From assembly GCA_023212645.1 (NCBI GenBank), contig JALBYC010000039.1:28232-92231 (forward strand): a stretch of DNA of 64,000 bases, given 5' to 3'. The notes beneath the pieces were generated by a model. The model was not told where the DNA came from. It saw only the letters and a list, made by a program, of their open reading frames with translations, and ran no database searches. Below, piece after piece: positions 53,544 through 62,900 of this stretch; position 1 is the stretch's first letter; the number at the start of each line of letters is the position of its first letter. Source of the stretch: Farysia itapuensis (taxonomy: Eukaryota > Basidiomycota > Ustilaginomycetes > Ustilaginales > Ustilaginaceae). The position numbers and the translations under genes were made by a program.

Positions 53544-55280
53544 ATGCGCCAAAGTGACCATGATGTTCCTCTCGCCAGCAAGGACTCAACCTTCCAGCAT
53601 GAAAAGACATTGACACGCTTGCAATTGGCACAGCGCATAGCAAATGGCGAAACACTCGTGCTACATCGCCGCAAAGTTTACAAGCTGGATCGATGGCTTG
53701 CAAGACACCCAGGCGGCGAGCTTGCAATCCTTCACTTTGTCGGTCGCGACGCCACAGATGAGATTGAGGCGTATCACTCACAGGACACCATTGACAGGCT
53801 TATGAGCCGCTTCGTCATTGGTCACCTCGCTCAAGGCGAATGGGACCAGTACAAGCCTCTTGTGCCACCTGTCCAGCTTGGTTATAGAAAGGGCAAGCTC
53901 GATCATCCGCACGCGCAGGTCGCCATGTGGGCTCATCGCACGCCAGAGTTCCTGTCAGCCAGCAAGCAGCATCTTCCTCTCGACAGCCTAAGCAGCAGCA
54001 AACCAACCTCTATGGTCATCGATCGGCCAGAATCATTTCCTCTTCCCATCGAGCTGCTTGAGCCTCCGCCAGACCCACCAAGCCTCGACGCGGCGCGGGA
54101 AAAGCGGATCTCGGCTGCTTACCAACGCATGCATGAGCAAGTCAAGTCGTCAAAGCTGTATGATCTACAGCCCGGTGGTTATGCTCGCGAAGTGGCCCGC
54201 TATATCTTGCTTGCAGCAATCTCTTACGCCTTCTGGTCAAGAGGTCAAAGCCAGACTTTGGTACCGGGCTCCAACGCTTGGCTCAGTCCGCCCTCTGTGT
54301 CCTTCTTACTGTCAAGCTTCTTCCTCGGCTGCTTTTGGCATCAGCTGACTTTCTCAGCTCACGACTCGGGTCACTCTGGCATCACGCACTCCTGGTCTAT
54401 CGATCGACTGATTGGCACCATCATTGCCGACTTTATCGGAGGTCTGAGCATTGGCTGGTGGTGCGACAATCACGATGTCCACCATCTTGTCACCAACCAT
54501 CCCGAGCACGATCCCGACATTCAGCATATGCCCTTCTTCGCCATCTCGCCCGAGTTCGTCCTAGCTGGCCAGACAACTGTGCTCACCACTGGCAAAGACA
54601 GCGCCGACGATCAAAAGCCGCTCGGCCTGTGGTCTTCTTACTATCGACGAGTCTTGGTCTTTGACGCGCCGAGTCGTTTCCTTCTTCGACACCAGCACAA
54701 ACTGTACTACGTTATCATGTCGCTCGGTCGATTCAACCTGTATGCCAATTCGTATGGATTTCTGGCGACGAAAGCCCGCAAGAATCGCTGGTGGGCGCTA
54801 GAGGTTGTCGGCATACTCTGTTTCTGGACGTGGTATGGCTGTCTGCTCCGCTCGCTACCGTCCTGGTCGATGCGGATCGCGTATCTCTTGATCAGTCATA
54901 TCGTCACTTCGCCTCTGCACGTTCAAATCGTGCTCTCGCACTTTGCACAGTCGTCTGAAGATCTGGGACTTAGCGAAAGCTTTGCATCGCGGCAACTACG
55001 CACAACAATGGACGTCGCCTGCCCTCCTTGGCTCGACTTTCTTCACGGCGGGCTGCACATGCAAGTTTCGCACCATCTCTTTCCACGAGTACCTCGGCAC
55101 AACTTGCGCGAGCTTCGCGATCGCTTCGTTGTTCCTTTTGCCAAGGAGCACAATCTTTGCTACCACGAATACGGATTTGCTGAAGGCAATGGGCGAGTAC
55201 TCTCAACGCTCAAAAAGGTAGCAGACCAGGTTCACATACTCGCCCGCGTCGCCCAAGCCCAGGCCAATGGCGACTTGTAG
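53544..55280 (+). CDS. Cytochrome b5-fused sphingolipid desaturase (delta-8 type)
   Basis: 578 residues from the ATG at 53544; the frame extends upstream but without an ATG. An N-terminal cytochrome b5 domain (about 15-105) carries the haem motif RHPGGELAILHFVGRDATDE (HPGG at about 54). The fatty-acid desaturase domain has three histidine boxes: HDSGHSG (about 272), HDVHH (about 310) and QVSHHLFPRVPRHNLR (about 506), where the first histidine of box 3 is replaced by Gln, typical of front-end desaturases. Hydrophobic helices lie between boxes. Fungal enzymes of this plan are delta-8 sphingolipid desaturases, acting on the ceramide long-chain base for glucosylceramide synthesis in the endoplasmic reticulum. 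Another front-end desaturase (delta-5 or delta-6 acyl) cannot be excluded on motifs alone. Confidence 0.87.
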   Translation: MRQSDHDVPLASKDSTFQHEKTLTRLQLAQRIANGETLVLHRRKVYKLDRWLARHPGGELAILHFVGRDATDEIEAYHSQDTIDRLMSRFVIGHLAQGEWDQYKPLVPPVQLGYRKGKLDHPHAQVAMWAHRTPEFLSASKQHLPLDSLSSSKPTSMVIDRPESFPLPIELLEPPPDPPSLDAAREKRISAAYQRMHEQVKSSKLYDLQPGGYAREVARYILLAAISYAFWSRGQSQTLVPGSNAWLSPPSVSFLLSSFFLGCFWHQLTFSAHDSGHSGITHSWSIDRLIGTIIADFIGGLSIGWWCDNHDVHHLVTNHPEHDPDIQHMPFFAISPEFVLAGQTTVLTTGKDSADDQKPLGLWSSYYRRVLVFDAPSRFLLRHQHKLYYVIMSLGRFNLYANSYGFLATKARKNRWWALEVVGILCFWTWYGCLLRSLPSWSMRIAYLLISHIVTSPLHVQIVLSHFAQSSEDLGLSESFASRQLRTTMDVACPPWLDFLHGGLHMQVSHHLFPRVPRHNLRELRDRFVVPFAKEHNLCYHEYGFAEGNGRVLSTLKKVADQVHILARVAQAQANGDL

Positions 55281-55994
55281 CGCTCAGAAGCCTGCATCAT
55301 GTACCCAACGGTCCTGTTTCTCGCAAAGCAGGTGTCTGACTTGCAGGACCTTGGCCAATGCATACTTGTCGAGCGTTTGCGATAGCTGCATGTCTGTAAT
55401 CGCGTTTGACAAAGAACGCCGAGCATGTCTCGACGCATCGCTATCAAACACACATACTCATACAGCAATCCGGAGGAATCAGACAGTTTACATGACCCTC
55501 GTCTTGTATCAAAGCGGAAAGAGGGCAGGAGTCTAGGTGATCCGTGCCACGGAAGTGACAGAGACGAGGAGTTGAGACCTCGTGCACAGACAAGAAGCTC
55601 AGAGTTTCCGCACACACGCGCGTCCCGAAGATATATAAGATCAATTCAGTGCGTTCTTATCATTCTCTTCCTCTCCATCAAAGATCGTGTCTCCCTTCGC
55701 CGTTCGTGTCCGAGTGTCTCCACTTGATCAGACTGGCGCCGCCACAGTCCGAAGCCGGACACCGCTTCTGGACTTGCAGCGACGCCTGAGCCAGCGAAGT
55801 CTTCGCACCTTACGCTCGCAGCTCTCAATGAGCTGAAAGCGACCGTGGTATACAGCCCGACTCACAAGAAGCAGCTCATCGACCCCTCGATAACGCACGA
55901 GGCCAAAGCGGCTGTCCAACTCGAAGCGGCTGAGAACCAGCTGGCGATAAGCGCGGCAAGAGCGCTGAATCTGCTAGCTGAGCTTTCGAGTCTC
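55281..55994. other. Intergenic region between desaturase and gypsy element
   Basis: Mostly unassigned DNA. A TATA-like box on the plus strand (AGATATATAAG, about 55628-55638) is followed by a pyrimidine-rich stretch (55660-55700). From 55728 a plus-strand frame stays open to 56129 without an early ATG. The border between host DNA and the LTR of the gypsy element probably falls in or near this interval. Confidence 0.4.
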
Positions 55995-56129
55995 TGTGAC
56001 GGCGAGGAACAAGCACGTACAACAGGAGCTCAGACAGAGGGAAAGAGGATGCGATTGCTGGATGAGGGACTAAGTGTGGACTACGGATGGCGCGTGCTAT
56101 ATATGGGGACCCACCCGGGCGCTATATGA
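55728..56129 (+). other. Open reading stretch running into the LTR, no ATG
   Basis: A stop-free plus-strand frame of about 133 codons after TGA at 55725, ending at TGA 56127-56129. It lacks an ATG in its first half and may be an exon remnant or a chance frame. The middle part reads like a helix (KKQLIDPSITHEAKAAVQLEA, then AENQLAISAARALNLLAELS), which is more protein-like than random. Its end overlaps the LTR palindrome at 56111-56140. I cannot assign a function. Confidence 0.25.
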
Positions 56130-56185
56130 AGCCCGGGTGGTTGCACGCGTCGGAACCGGAGGGCGTTCCGGCGCCCGCGGTGACA
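55995..56185 (-). repeat. Putative 3' LTR of the Ty3/gypsy element
   Basis: On the minus strand, the polypurine tract AAGGGGGGGGA (56189-56199) and the stop TAG (56186-56188) are directly followed by TGTCACCGCGG, a typical LTR start. One possible end is ..GTCACA (TG on the plus strand at 55995), giving 191 bp with TG..CA ends, but this end is a guess and the LTR could run further left. Within it are a TATA-like box (CATATATAGC on the minus strand, about 56093-56103), a perfect inverted repeat (56111-56140) and a second hairpin (56151-56170). The partner 5' LTR would be beyond the window end. Confidence 0.4.
56111..56140. repeat. Perfect 10-bp inverted repeat in the LTR
   Basis: CCACCCGGGC at 56111-56120 is followed by a 10-nt loop and by GCCCGGGTGG at 56131-56140, an exact reverse complement. 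A second, shorter stem (CGGAAC/GTTCCG, 56151-56156 with 56165-56170) lies beside it. Both are between the LTR start and its TATA-like box, on the minus-strand element. Confidence 0.85.
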
Positions 56186-59100
56186 CTATCCCCCCCCTTG
56201 AGCTCGACTCCTGGCGAGCCTTGTGCGAACCGCCGTCGACGGACGTGACGGGAATCTTGCGTGGAATTGCAAGACCAACTCGTCATCGTCGTCGAACTCC
56301 GTTGCGTCCTCCCACGTATCCTCCGACGGGTCGTCATAACCGGTGTACGCCAGCAGGTACTGCAAACGTTTGCCACGGCCACGACCAGAGAATCGAGAAT
56401 CTTTTATGGCGCGCACCTCGTAATGGGCCTCCCCATCGATGATCTCTGGCGCGGGAGGATTGTCTGGTTCTCGAGACGGAAAGGTGTTGGCGTGCCACGG
56501 CTCCAGCAGAGATACGTGGAACACGTCGTGGATTCGCATCGTGGCCGGGAGCTTCAACCGGTAAGCGACGGCGCCTATTCGTTCGACCACTTCCAGAGGA
56601 CCTTGGAAACGGTCGTCTAGCTTGCCCGTCGGCCGTCTGCTATCCAGGTTACGTCGAGAAAGTCGGACCAGGTCACCCGGAGCAAACGTTGGAGCCTCGA
56701 TTCGTCTGGCGTCCGCGTTCGTCGCATGTCGCTTTCGTGCGGCTTGCAAGGCGTCGGCTGCAATCGTCTGTACCTCCTGAATTCTACTGGTGAATTCGTT
56801 AGCTGCTGGAACGCTTGTGTCGACCGGGGTGAAGTCTGCGCGAGGGTGAAAACCATATGATGTGAAGAAGGGCGACTGGTGTGTTGACGAATGGGGCGAG
56901 TTGTTGTACGAGAACTCGGCCAGCGGCAAGAGCGAGTGCCAATCGTCTTGTAGGTAATCCACATACAGTCGTAGATACTGCTCCAAGGTCTGATTCACTC
57001 GTTCGGTCTGTCCGTTTGTTTGCGGGTGGAAGGCCGTAGACAGAAGGGGCTTGACCTGCACCTGTTCCAGGACGCTCTTCCAGAATCTCGACGTGAAGGT
57101 AGCACCGCGATCCGAAACGATATCCCGTGGCAACCCGTGAAGCTTGAAGACGTGATGAATGAACTGGGCGGCCAGGTTTGGAGCTGTGTCGGTGGTCTTT
57201 GTCGGTACAAAGTGCGCCATCTTTGAGAATCGATCGACGAAGACCAGGATCGCATCGAACCCCTTGCTTGGTGGAAGGTGGACTATGTGGTCCATGGATA
57301 TTGAAGCCCAGGGTCTGTCAGGCACCGGCAAGGGTTGCAAAAAGCCGTGCGGGCGATGTCGCGGCGTCTTGGTGCGTTGACATCGAGCGCATTGTTTGAC
57401 ATATGCGTCGACATCTCTGCGCAACGACGGCCAAGTGTAATGCCGTAGGATCAGGTGTTGCATCCGGTCGCGGCCGGGGTGCCCGGCAAGGTGTCCATCA
57501 TGTCCTAGCGTAAGGATTGTCGTCCGCAATTCCTCTTTCTCGGGGACCACAATGCGCCCGTCCTGGAGGAGTAGGTCATCATCTACTTCGTATGTTGGAG
57601 GCATGGGTCGTTGAGATAGGATGCTCTGTATGTGGGCGTCCTCGGCTGTGGCATTCCGGATCGCTTGCAGAAGCTCTTCGTTCCGTATGACCGCGACGTG
57701 GCTGCTCGTTACGTCGTCTTTCTGCTGCTGATTCTGGCTGTCGATGTCGTAGTTGATCAGGGCCAGCGGTTGCATGACTTGCTTCGCCTTGGCACGGAGG
57801 TTCGAACCTGCCCGAACAAGATCCGCGCGCCGTGACAATGCATCGGCTTTGCCATTCTTGTCGCCTGGTCGATACTCCAAAACGTACTTGAACGCGGAGA
57901 GCGCATGCAGCGCATTGAGGTGGCGTACGCCTAGTTGCTTTTGTGGTTGTAAAAAGAAGGTCAGATTCTTGTGATCCGTAATGATTCGGAAGGGTTCGTC
58001 GAGTGACTCGAAGTAATGGCGCCATATTGTTGCGCAGGTGGTGATCGCAAGCAGTTCCTTATCCCCAATAGGATAATTGAGCTGGGCGGCATCCATTGTC
58101 TTGGACATGTATGCGATTGGGTGCCAGTGTTGCCCGTGCTTCTGCGATAGTACCCCCGCGATCGCCACGTTGGACGAGTCGGTTTCGAGCATGGTCTCGA
58201 GCGCGGGGTTGAAGTGGCGTAGGATAGGCGCCGACGTAAAGGCGCGCTTCAGCGTTTCGAAGGCGTGGAGAGCCCGGTCGTCAAAGACGAATTTGGCATT
58301 CTTGCGAGTTAATGTGGAGAGCGGTTTGACCACGTCCGAGTACGATCGGATAAATCGGCGATAAAAATTTGCGAACCCGAGAAAGGCCTGCACTTCGGTT
58401 ACGTTTGTCGGTGTGCTCCACTCCACTATCGCTGCAACCTTATCCTTGGACATCTCCACTCCCTCCGGAGAGATAGTGTACCCAAGGTAGTCAGTCGACG
58501 TGGTGAAGAACTCGCATTTGGATGCCTTGCAGTACAAACGGTTGGCGTCGAGTCGTCGTAAGACTTCACGGACGTGCTCGGTATGTTGTTCCTTGGTCTC
58601 CGAGAAGATCAAGATGTCGTCCAAATAGACGAGGACCGAGCTGTCCAGCAAGTCCCTCAGCACCTCGTTCATGATGGCCTGGAAAGTAGCGGGCGCATTG
58701 GTCAACCCAAAAGGCATCACGACCGACTCGAAATGGCCATAACGAGTGCCAAAGGCAGTCTTCCACTCGTCGCCTTCCTGTATCCGTACCAAATTGTAGG
58801 CGCCGCGCAAGTCGAGCTTGGTGAAAATCTTGGCGCCGTTCAAGCGATCGAGCGTCTCCGAGATGAGCGGGAGTGCTAGGCGGTTCTTCCTCGTTATCGC
58901 GTTCAAGCCGCGATAATCGACGCACAAGCGTAGCTCTCCCGTCTTCTTGCGCACGAAAAGGACAGGCGCGCGGGCAGGCGACGTGGAGGGTCGTATGAAC
59001 CCCTTCGCGAGGTTCTCTTCGAGGAAGGTGCGTAGAGCCTCGAGTTCTTTGGTCGATAACGAGTATATCCTGCCGAACGGCGGTGCAGTATTCGGCTCAA

Positions 59101-59845
59101 GCTCAATCGCATGACGGTGCTTACTCGCAGTCGGTGCCATGTCAGCCTCCTTTTTGCTGAACGCGGACAACAAGTCATGATAGCAAGGCGGAACAATCTT
59201 TCGTAATTCGTCAACATCTTCAGCATATACAGGATTGTAGAGTGGGGCTAGGCCAGGTGCAGTTGGTGGCGTCTCTGGACGAACGTGGGTCGCACCCACG
59301 CGGACGATCGTAGGTTGAAGCACTTCAGCAAGGTCGACTACTCCATACACCGCGCCGTAATGTAGCAGATTATCCATCTGGGTGGCGCTAACAAGACTGA
59401 CGTGCGGCAGAGGCTGCTCGTTCAGTTTTCTGTTGCGCGTTTTGGCGTCGGTGTTGGAGGTCGCGATTGTCTTGTTTGGAGTGATTTCGCTGGGCGGAGG
59501 CAGGGTGGCTGCTTTGGAGGCAGTGGGAACAGGGACCTTGATGGTCTGTAGGGGTTGAACAGGCGTCGCCCCTGGCGGCTTTTTATCGAGAAGAGAAACA
59601 TTGGTGGCAGTCATCCCTGCGTTACCCATGTTGCGCACCGTCATGGTCGAATCGCCGCAAGAAACCACAGCGTGGTGGCGTTCGAGCCATGGCATGCCCA
59701 AAATCATTGGGTACGAGAGGGGGGCCACGACGAAGGAATGGTTCGCGACATGCTTCCCGACATGGACACACACCGTCGTGTAGTGGGTCGCTAGGGTGGA
59801 AAGCGAGCATTGCCGCCGAAGGTGGCAATGCGAAGCTGCTGTCAT
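56186..59845 (-). mobile_element. Ty3/gypsy chromovirus retrotransposon, pol region (5' truncated)
   Basis: A 1219-codon open frame of pol. Order: a protease remnant without its DTG/DSG active site (SFVVAPLSYPMILGMPWLERHHAV, about 37-60), reverse transcriptase (LRLCVDYRGLNAITRKNRLALPL.. and YLDDILIFS at about 405), RNase H (LETDSSNVAIAGVLSQ), integrase with an HHCC zinc domain (HLAGHPGRDRM..HYTWP..CARCQRTK, about 790-820), the DD(35)E core (DRFSKMAHFV, SDRGATFTSRFWKS) and a C-terminal chromodomain (about 1130-1195, LQYLLAYTGYDDPSEDTWED). A chromodomain marks a chromovirus, which targets silent chromatin. The stop codon touches the LTR start and the polypurine tract is translated (QGGG). The ATG at 59845 lies in the shared repeat and may not be a native start; gag and the protease catalytic part are missing on this side. 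Confidence 0.9.
59794..59845 (-). repeat. Hairpin-bearing 52-bp repeat, copy A
   Basis: On the minus strand the segment begins ATGACAGCAGCTTCGCATTG and ends GCTCGCTTTCCACCC. It aligns with copy B (63924-63974) at roughly three of four positions with one 1-nt gap, and the last 15 bases are identical. Inside, CATTGCCGCC, GAA, GGTGGCAATG (59808-59830, plus-strand reading) form a 10-bp stem with one G.T wobble and a GAA triloop. In a shifted frame it encodes RIATFGGNARFPP, close to RIVAFGNDARFPP at the non-LTR ORF start. Confidence 0.8.
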
Positions 59846-59921
59846 TGCTACTTCATGGTGAGGAAAAGTCTAGAAAACAAAAAGTGAAGTAGCTAAAGAA
59901 GAAAAGGACTGTGGAAGTGAA
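59846..59921 (-). other. Probable 3' untranslated tail of the non-LTR element
   Basis: 76 bp between the stop codon of the non-LTR ORF and copy A of the shared repeat. It is T-rich in the element's sense (CTTTTTGTTTTCTAGAC) and has no poly-A tail or tandem short repeat at its end. The precise 3' terminus of the element is not visible. Confidence 0.4.
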
Positions 59922-62900
59922 CTATCTGAGAGACTGGGGAGGCAGCTGGCGTTCTTCGCAGATGGACATTGCTGCGTTCGAACGGTGCTGAGTGAGAGCC
60001 AAGGCGATCGTGCGATCCATGAACTGCGCGGTCGAGAGACCGAGAAGCTTCTGAATTGCTCGATAGTCCCGAGCCGTCGTTTTCTCCATCATTCCGCCAG
60101 CAGAGAAGATCAAGGGCCGCAATTGATCCTGAACACTGCTGTATTTGGCGCGCTTGGCAGTAGCTGCTTCGGACAAAGTGTCGAAAGGCGTGGCGCGGGC
60201 GGAAGACTTAGTCAAGCCGACAATCTGAACGTCGTAGAACTGACGTTTATTGCCGACCATGATGGAGAAGTCGCCTCGAAGCTGACGAAGAGGGCGAGAG
60301 GCGAGGTCACGAACGTCGGCCAAAGGCTCGACCTGAGTGTCCAGGGCAGGAATGCTCTGGAGGCCCCTAGCAAAGGCAAGCACGACACGATTGTGCCGCT
60401 CGATCCAGCGACGATCGGCGGCGGGGCAGACGTCCTCGTGACAAAGACCTGCCAAACGAGCACATCTGCTGCAGGTGCGAGCAGAGGAACGGACGGGAAC
60501 CAAAAGACGACATCGAACCGCCTCCGTGAACTGAGCATTGGCCAAGATGCTCAGGTTCGAGGTCGGAAGGACCGAAAGCCACTGGCGGCCGAGGTACGAA
60601 GCGTTTTCCTGCACTGCATGTTGATGTTTGAGGGGCAGAAGCAGAAGAAGTCGTTCGTGTGTCGACTGGTGGTGTGTCTTGAGCACGTCTTGTGCAGACG
60701 GCTGTGGATCGTCCTCGTCCGCATCGGAAGCAGGAGCGAGGGAGTTGGCGCCTAGGAAGTGGCCAGACAGTTGGGCGACCTTGGCGGCGGAGGCACGAGA
60801 AGCAGCGGCGTGCAGGGCGAGGGCGACTGGTGCATGCCGAGTAAGTCCAAAACCTCCTTGCTTGACGGGCAGGGAGAGCAGCAGGCGTTGGACTTCGCCC
60901 AAGGTGGTGTCGGCCGGCTCGTTTGACGCCGCACGAGAAGCAAGCAAGGCCATGGCGTCGACGATGCCTTGGTCGAGTCGGTCCCAAGCGTCGAGCAGTT
61001 GGCTCGAGTCCAGTTGCCTCAGAAGGTGGTGGAGGAGGAACTGGACGCTTCCGCGCAGCAGGAGAAGGCCGTGCTGCTTCGGAAGCTGTGGGAGGGCGGC
61101 GATGGCGGCCTCCGCTTTGGCGACCTTGGCCAAGAGGAACTCCAGGCGCTTGGCGGGTGGGCCCAGGAAGGTGCCGAGACATGGCATACCTTCCGCGCGG
61201 AGAACCGAGAGGGGGACTTGGGTGCTCTTGGCCCGGTTCAGACGCACGGGGGAGTCCTCTAGGACCGAAGCAGCGGCGGCGACCAAGTCGGTCCCATCCC
61301 GACCAAGGATGAACACGTCGTCGAGGTAGGCAACGATAGTAGCCGTTGGGAGGGCGGCCTGGAGCCGTTCCAGGGTGTGCCGGAACGCGAGCGAGAAGAG
61401 GAGAGGCCCCATTGGATCGCCTTGCCTGACGCCTTCGCTGGATGCGAACAGCGTGCCCTCGCTAGTCACCAGTAGCGAGGGATCGGCGTAAGCCCAGGCG
61501 GCAGCTCGAAACATGGTTGGCGCGTGGCGAGTCAGAGCCGAGGCGATGCTTCCTCTTGACACGCTGTTGAAAGCGTTGGAAAGGTCTAGAGAGGCAATGG
61601 TTTGCACGCCCGTGATGTTGGCCCCCGTGACTGCCTCCTCTAGCAGAAACACGGCCGGCTCAACCCCGCCTTTGGACTTCACTCCGAGCTGACACTCACT
61701 GAGCATTCCTTCTCTATACTCCTGCGCCAAAATAGCTTTCATTACCAGACGGTAAATACAGTCTCCGATTGCTATGGGACGGATGCCGCCGTCTTGCTTG
61801 CGCAAAGTGACCAAGCGAGAGGCACAGAGGAGCTGACGTCCTGGGGCGTTGTTGTCGCGTGCAAGGTTGGCCAGAAGTGTGATGCAGTCCAGAACAGGAG
61901 ACTTGTCGTTGCCAATGGCGGCGTCGAGGAGGGCGCGGTTCCACCCGCTGAGTCCGGCTGCAGTCTCGTGGTGCGTAGACTTGATGGCGGCGGCGATGGC
62001 GCTTGCTTCGATAGGCTGTCCTGCCACCGGAGCTCGAGGTCGCTGGAAGGGGAAAGGCTCGCCAAATGGATGCTTTGCCGCGAGAGTGTCGAGAGTTTCG
62101 GCGGATTCGGATGCCACTTGAGAGTCCTCGACCAAGGCACGGGCGGCGCGACCGACAAAGCCGTTCTGGAGAAGCTTGGCGGACCGGGCAACGTTGTCGG
62201 AAGGGGACGCTGACGAGCGTGGCGGGAGGTCTTGGTCGTCGATGGCAGGGAGGTGTGCCGGGAAGTGTCGCAAAGTGTCGGCAACTTTGCCGCGGCTGAG
62301 TCCGAGTCCAAGAGCACGAGGAGCAACGAGGAAAGCAAGCAGGTTGGTCTCGGTGGGGCGGTTGATAAAAGCCACAGCGGCGCGTTCGGCGGCCTCGCGG
62401 AAAGCGGTGGCGGCGGACTTGTGCAGGCGCCGGTTGCTGATTCGGACGCGGCTAAAGCGAAGCAGGGTGGCCATTGCAGGATCGCTTGCCATGGGGCCGG
62501 TCAGCAGCTGGTGCTTCTCCATAGGCGATGCAGAAGGCAGTGCTGTGTCGGTGCTGGGCGGTGGTGTCGGGCTTCGACAGGGGGAGGCGTTGCTGGTGTG
62601 TGGCTCGGCCGGATCCGTATGCGTAGAGGCTGAGCCGGGAGGCAGGAAGCTGGTGGGATTGCTGGTGACTTGGTCAGGGGGAGGACTGCTAGTGGGTGTT
62701 GACCTGCGCATGAGCACTGGCAATACCGATTCGTCTGCTGCGCTGTCGTCCATCGTAATGTCCAGTCCATGTGTTGCAAGGTCCCGAGGAGCCGAAGCCA
62801 AGGAGGCAATAGCGTTGGTGTCGACTTGGCTGGGGGGAGAACTGCAAATAGGTGTGGATCTGCGCATGGGAACTGGTAGTATCGACTCTTCTGCTGTGGT

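Noticed and set aside
57795..57815. GGTTCGAACC palindrome resembling a tRNA T-loop
   Set aside because: It lies within gypsy pol codons and has no acceptor, D or anticodon arms around it.
60628..61329. 233-codon plus-strand ORF in the non-LTR element
   Set aside because: Antisense shadow of the RT and thumb coding region; the minus-strand motifs are clear.
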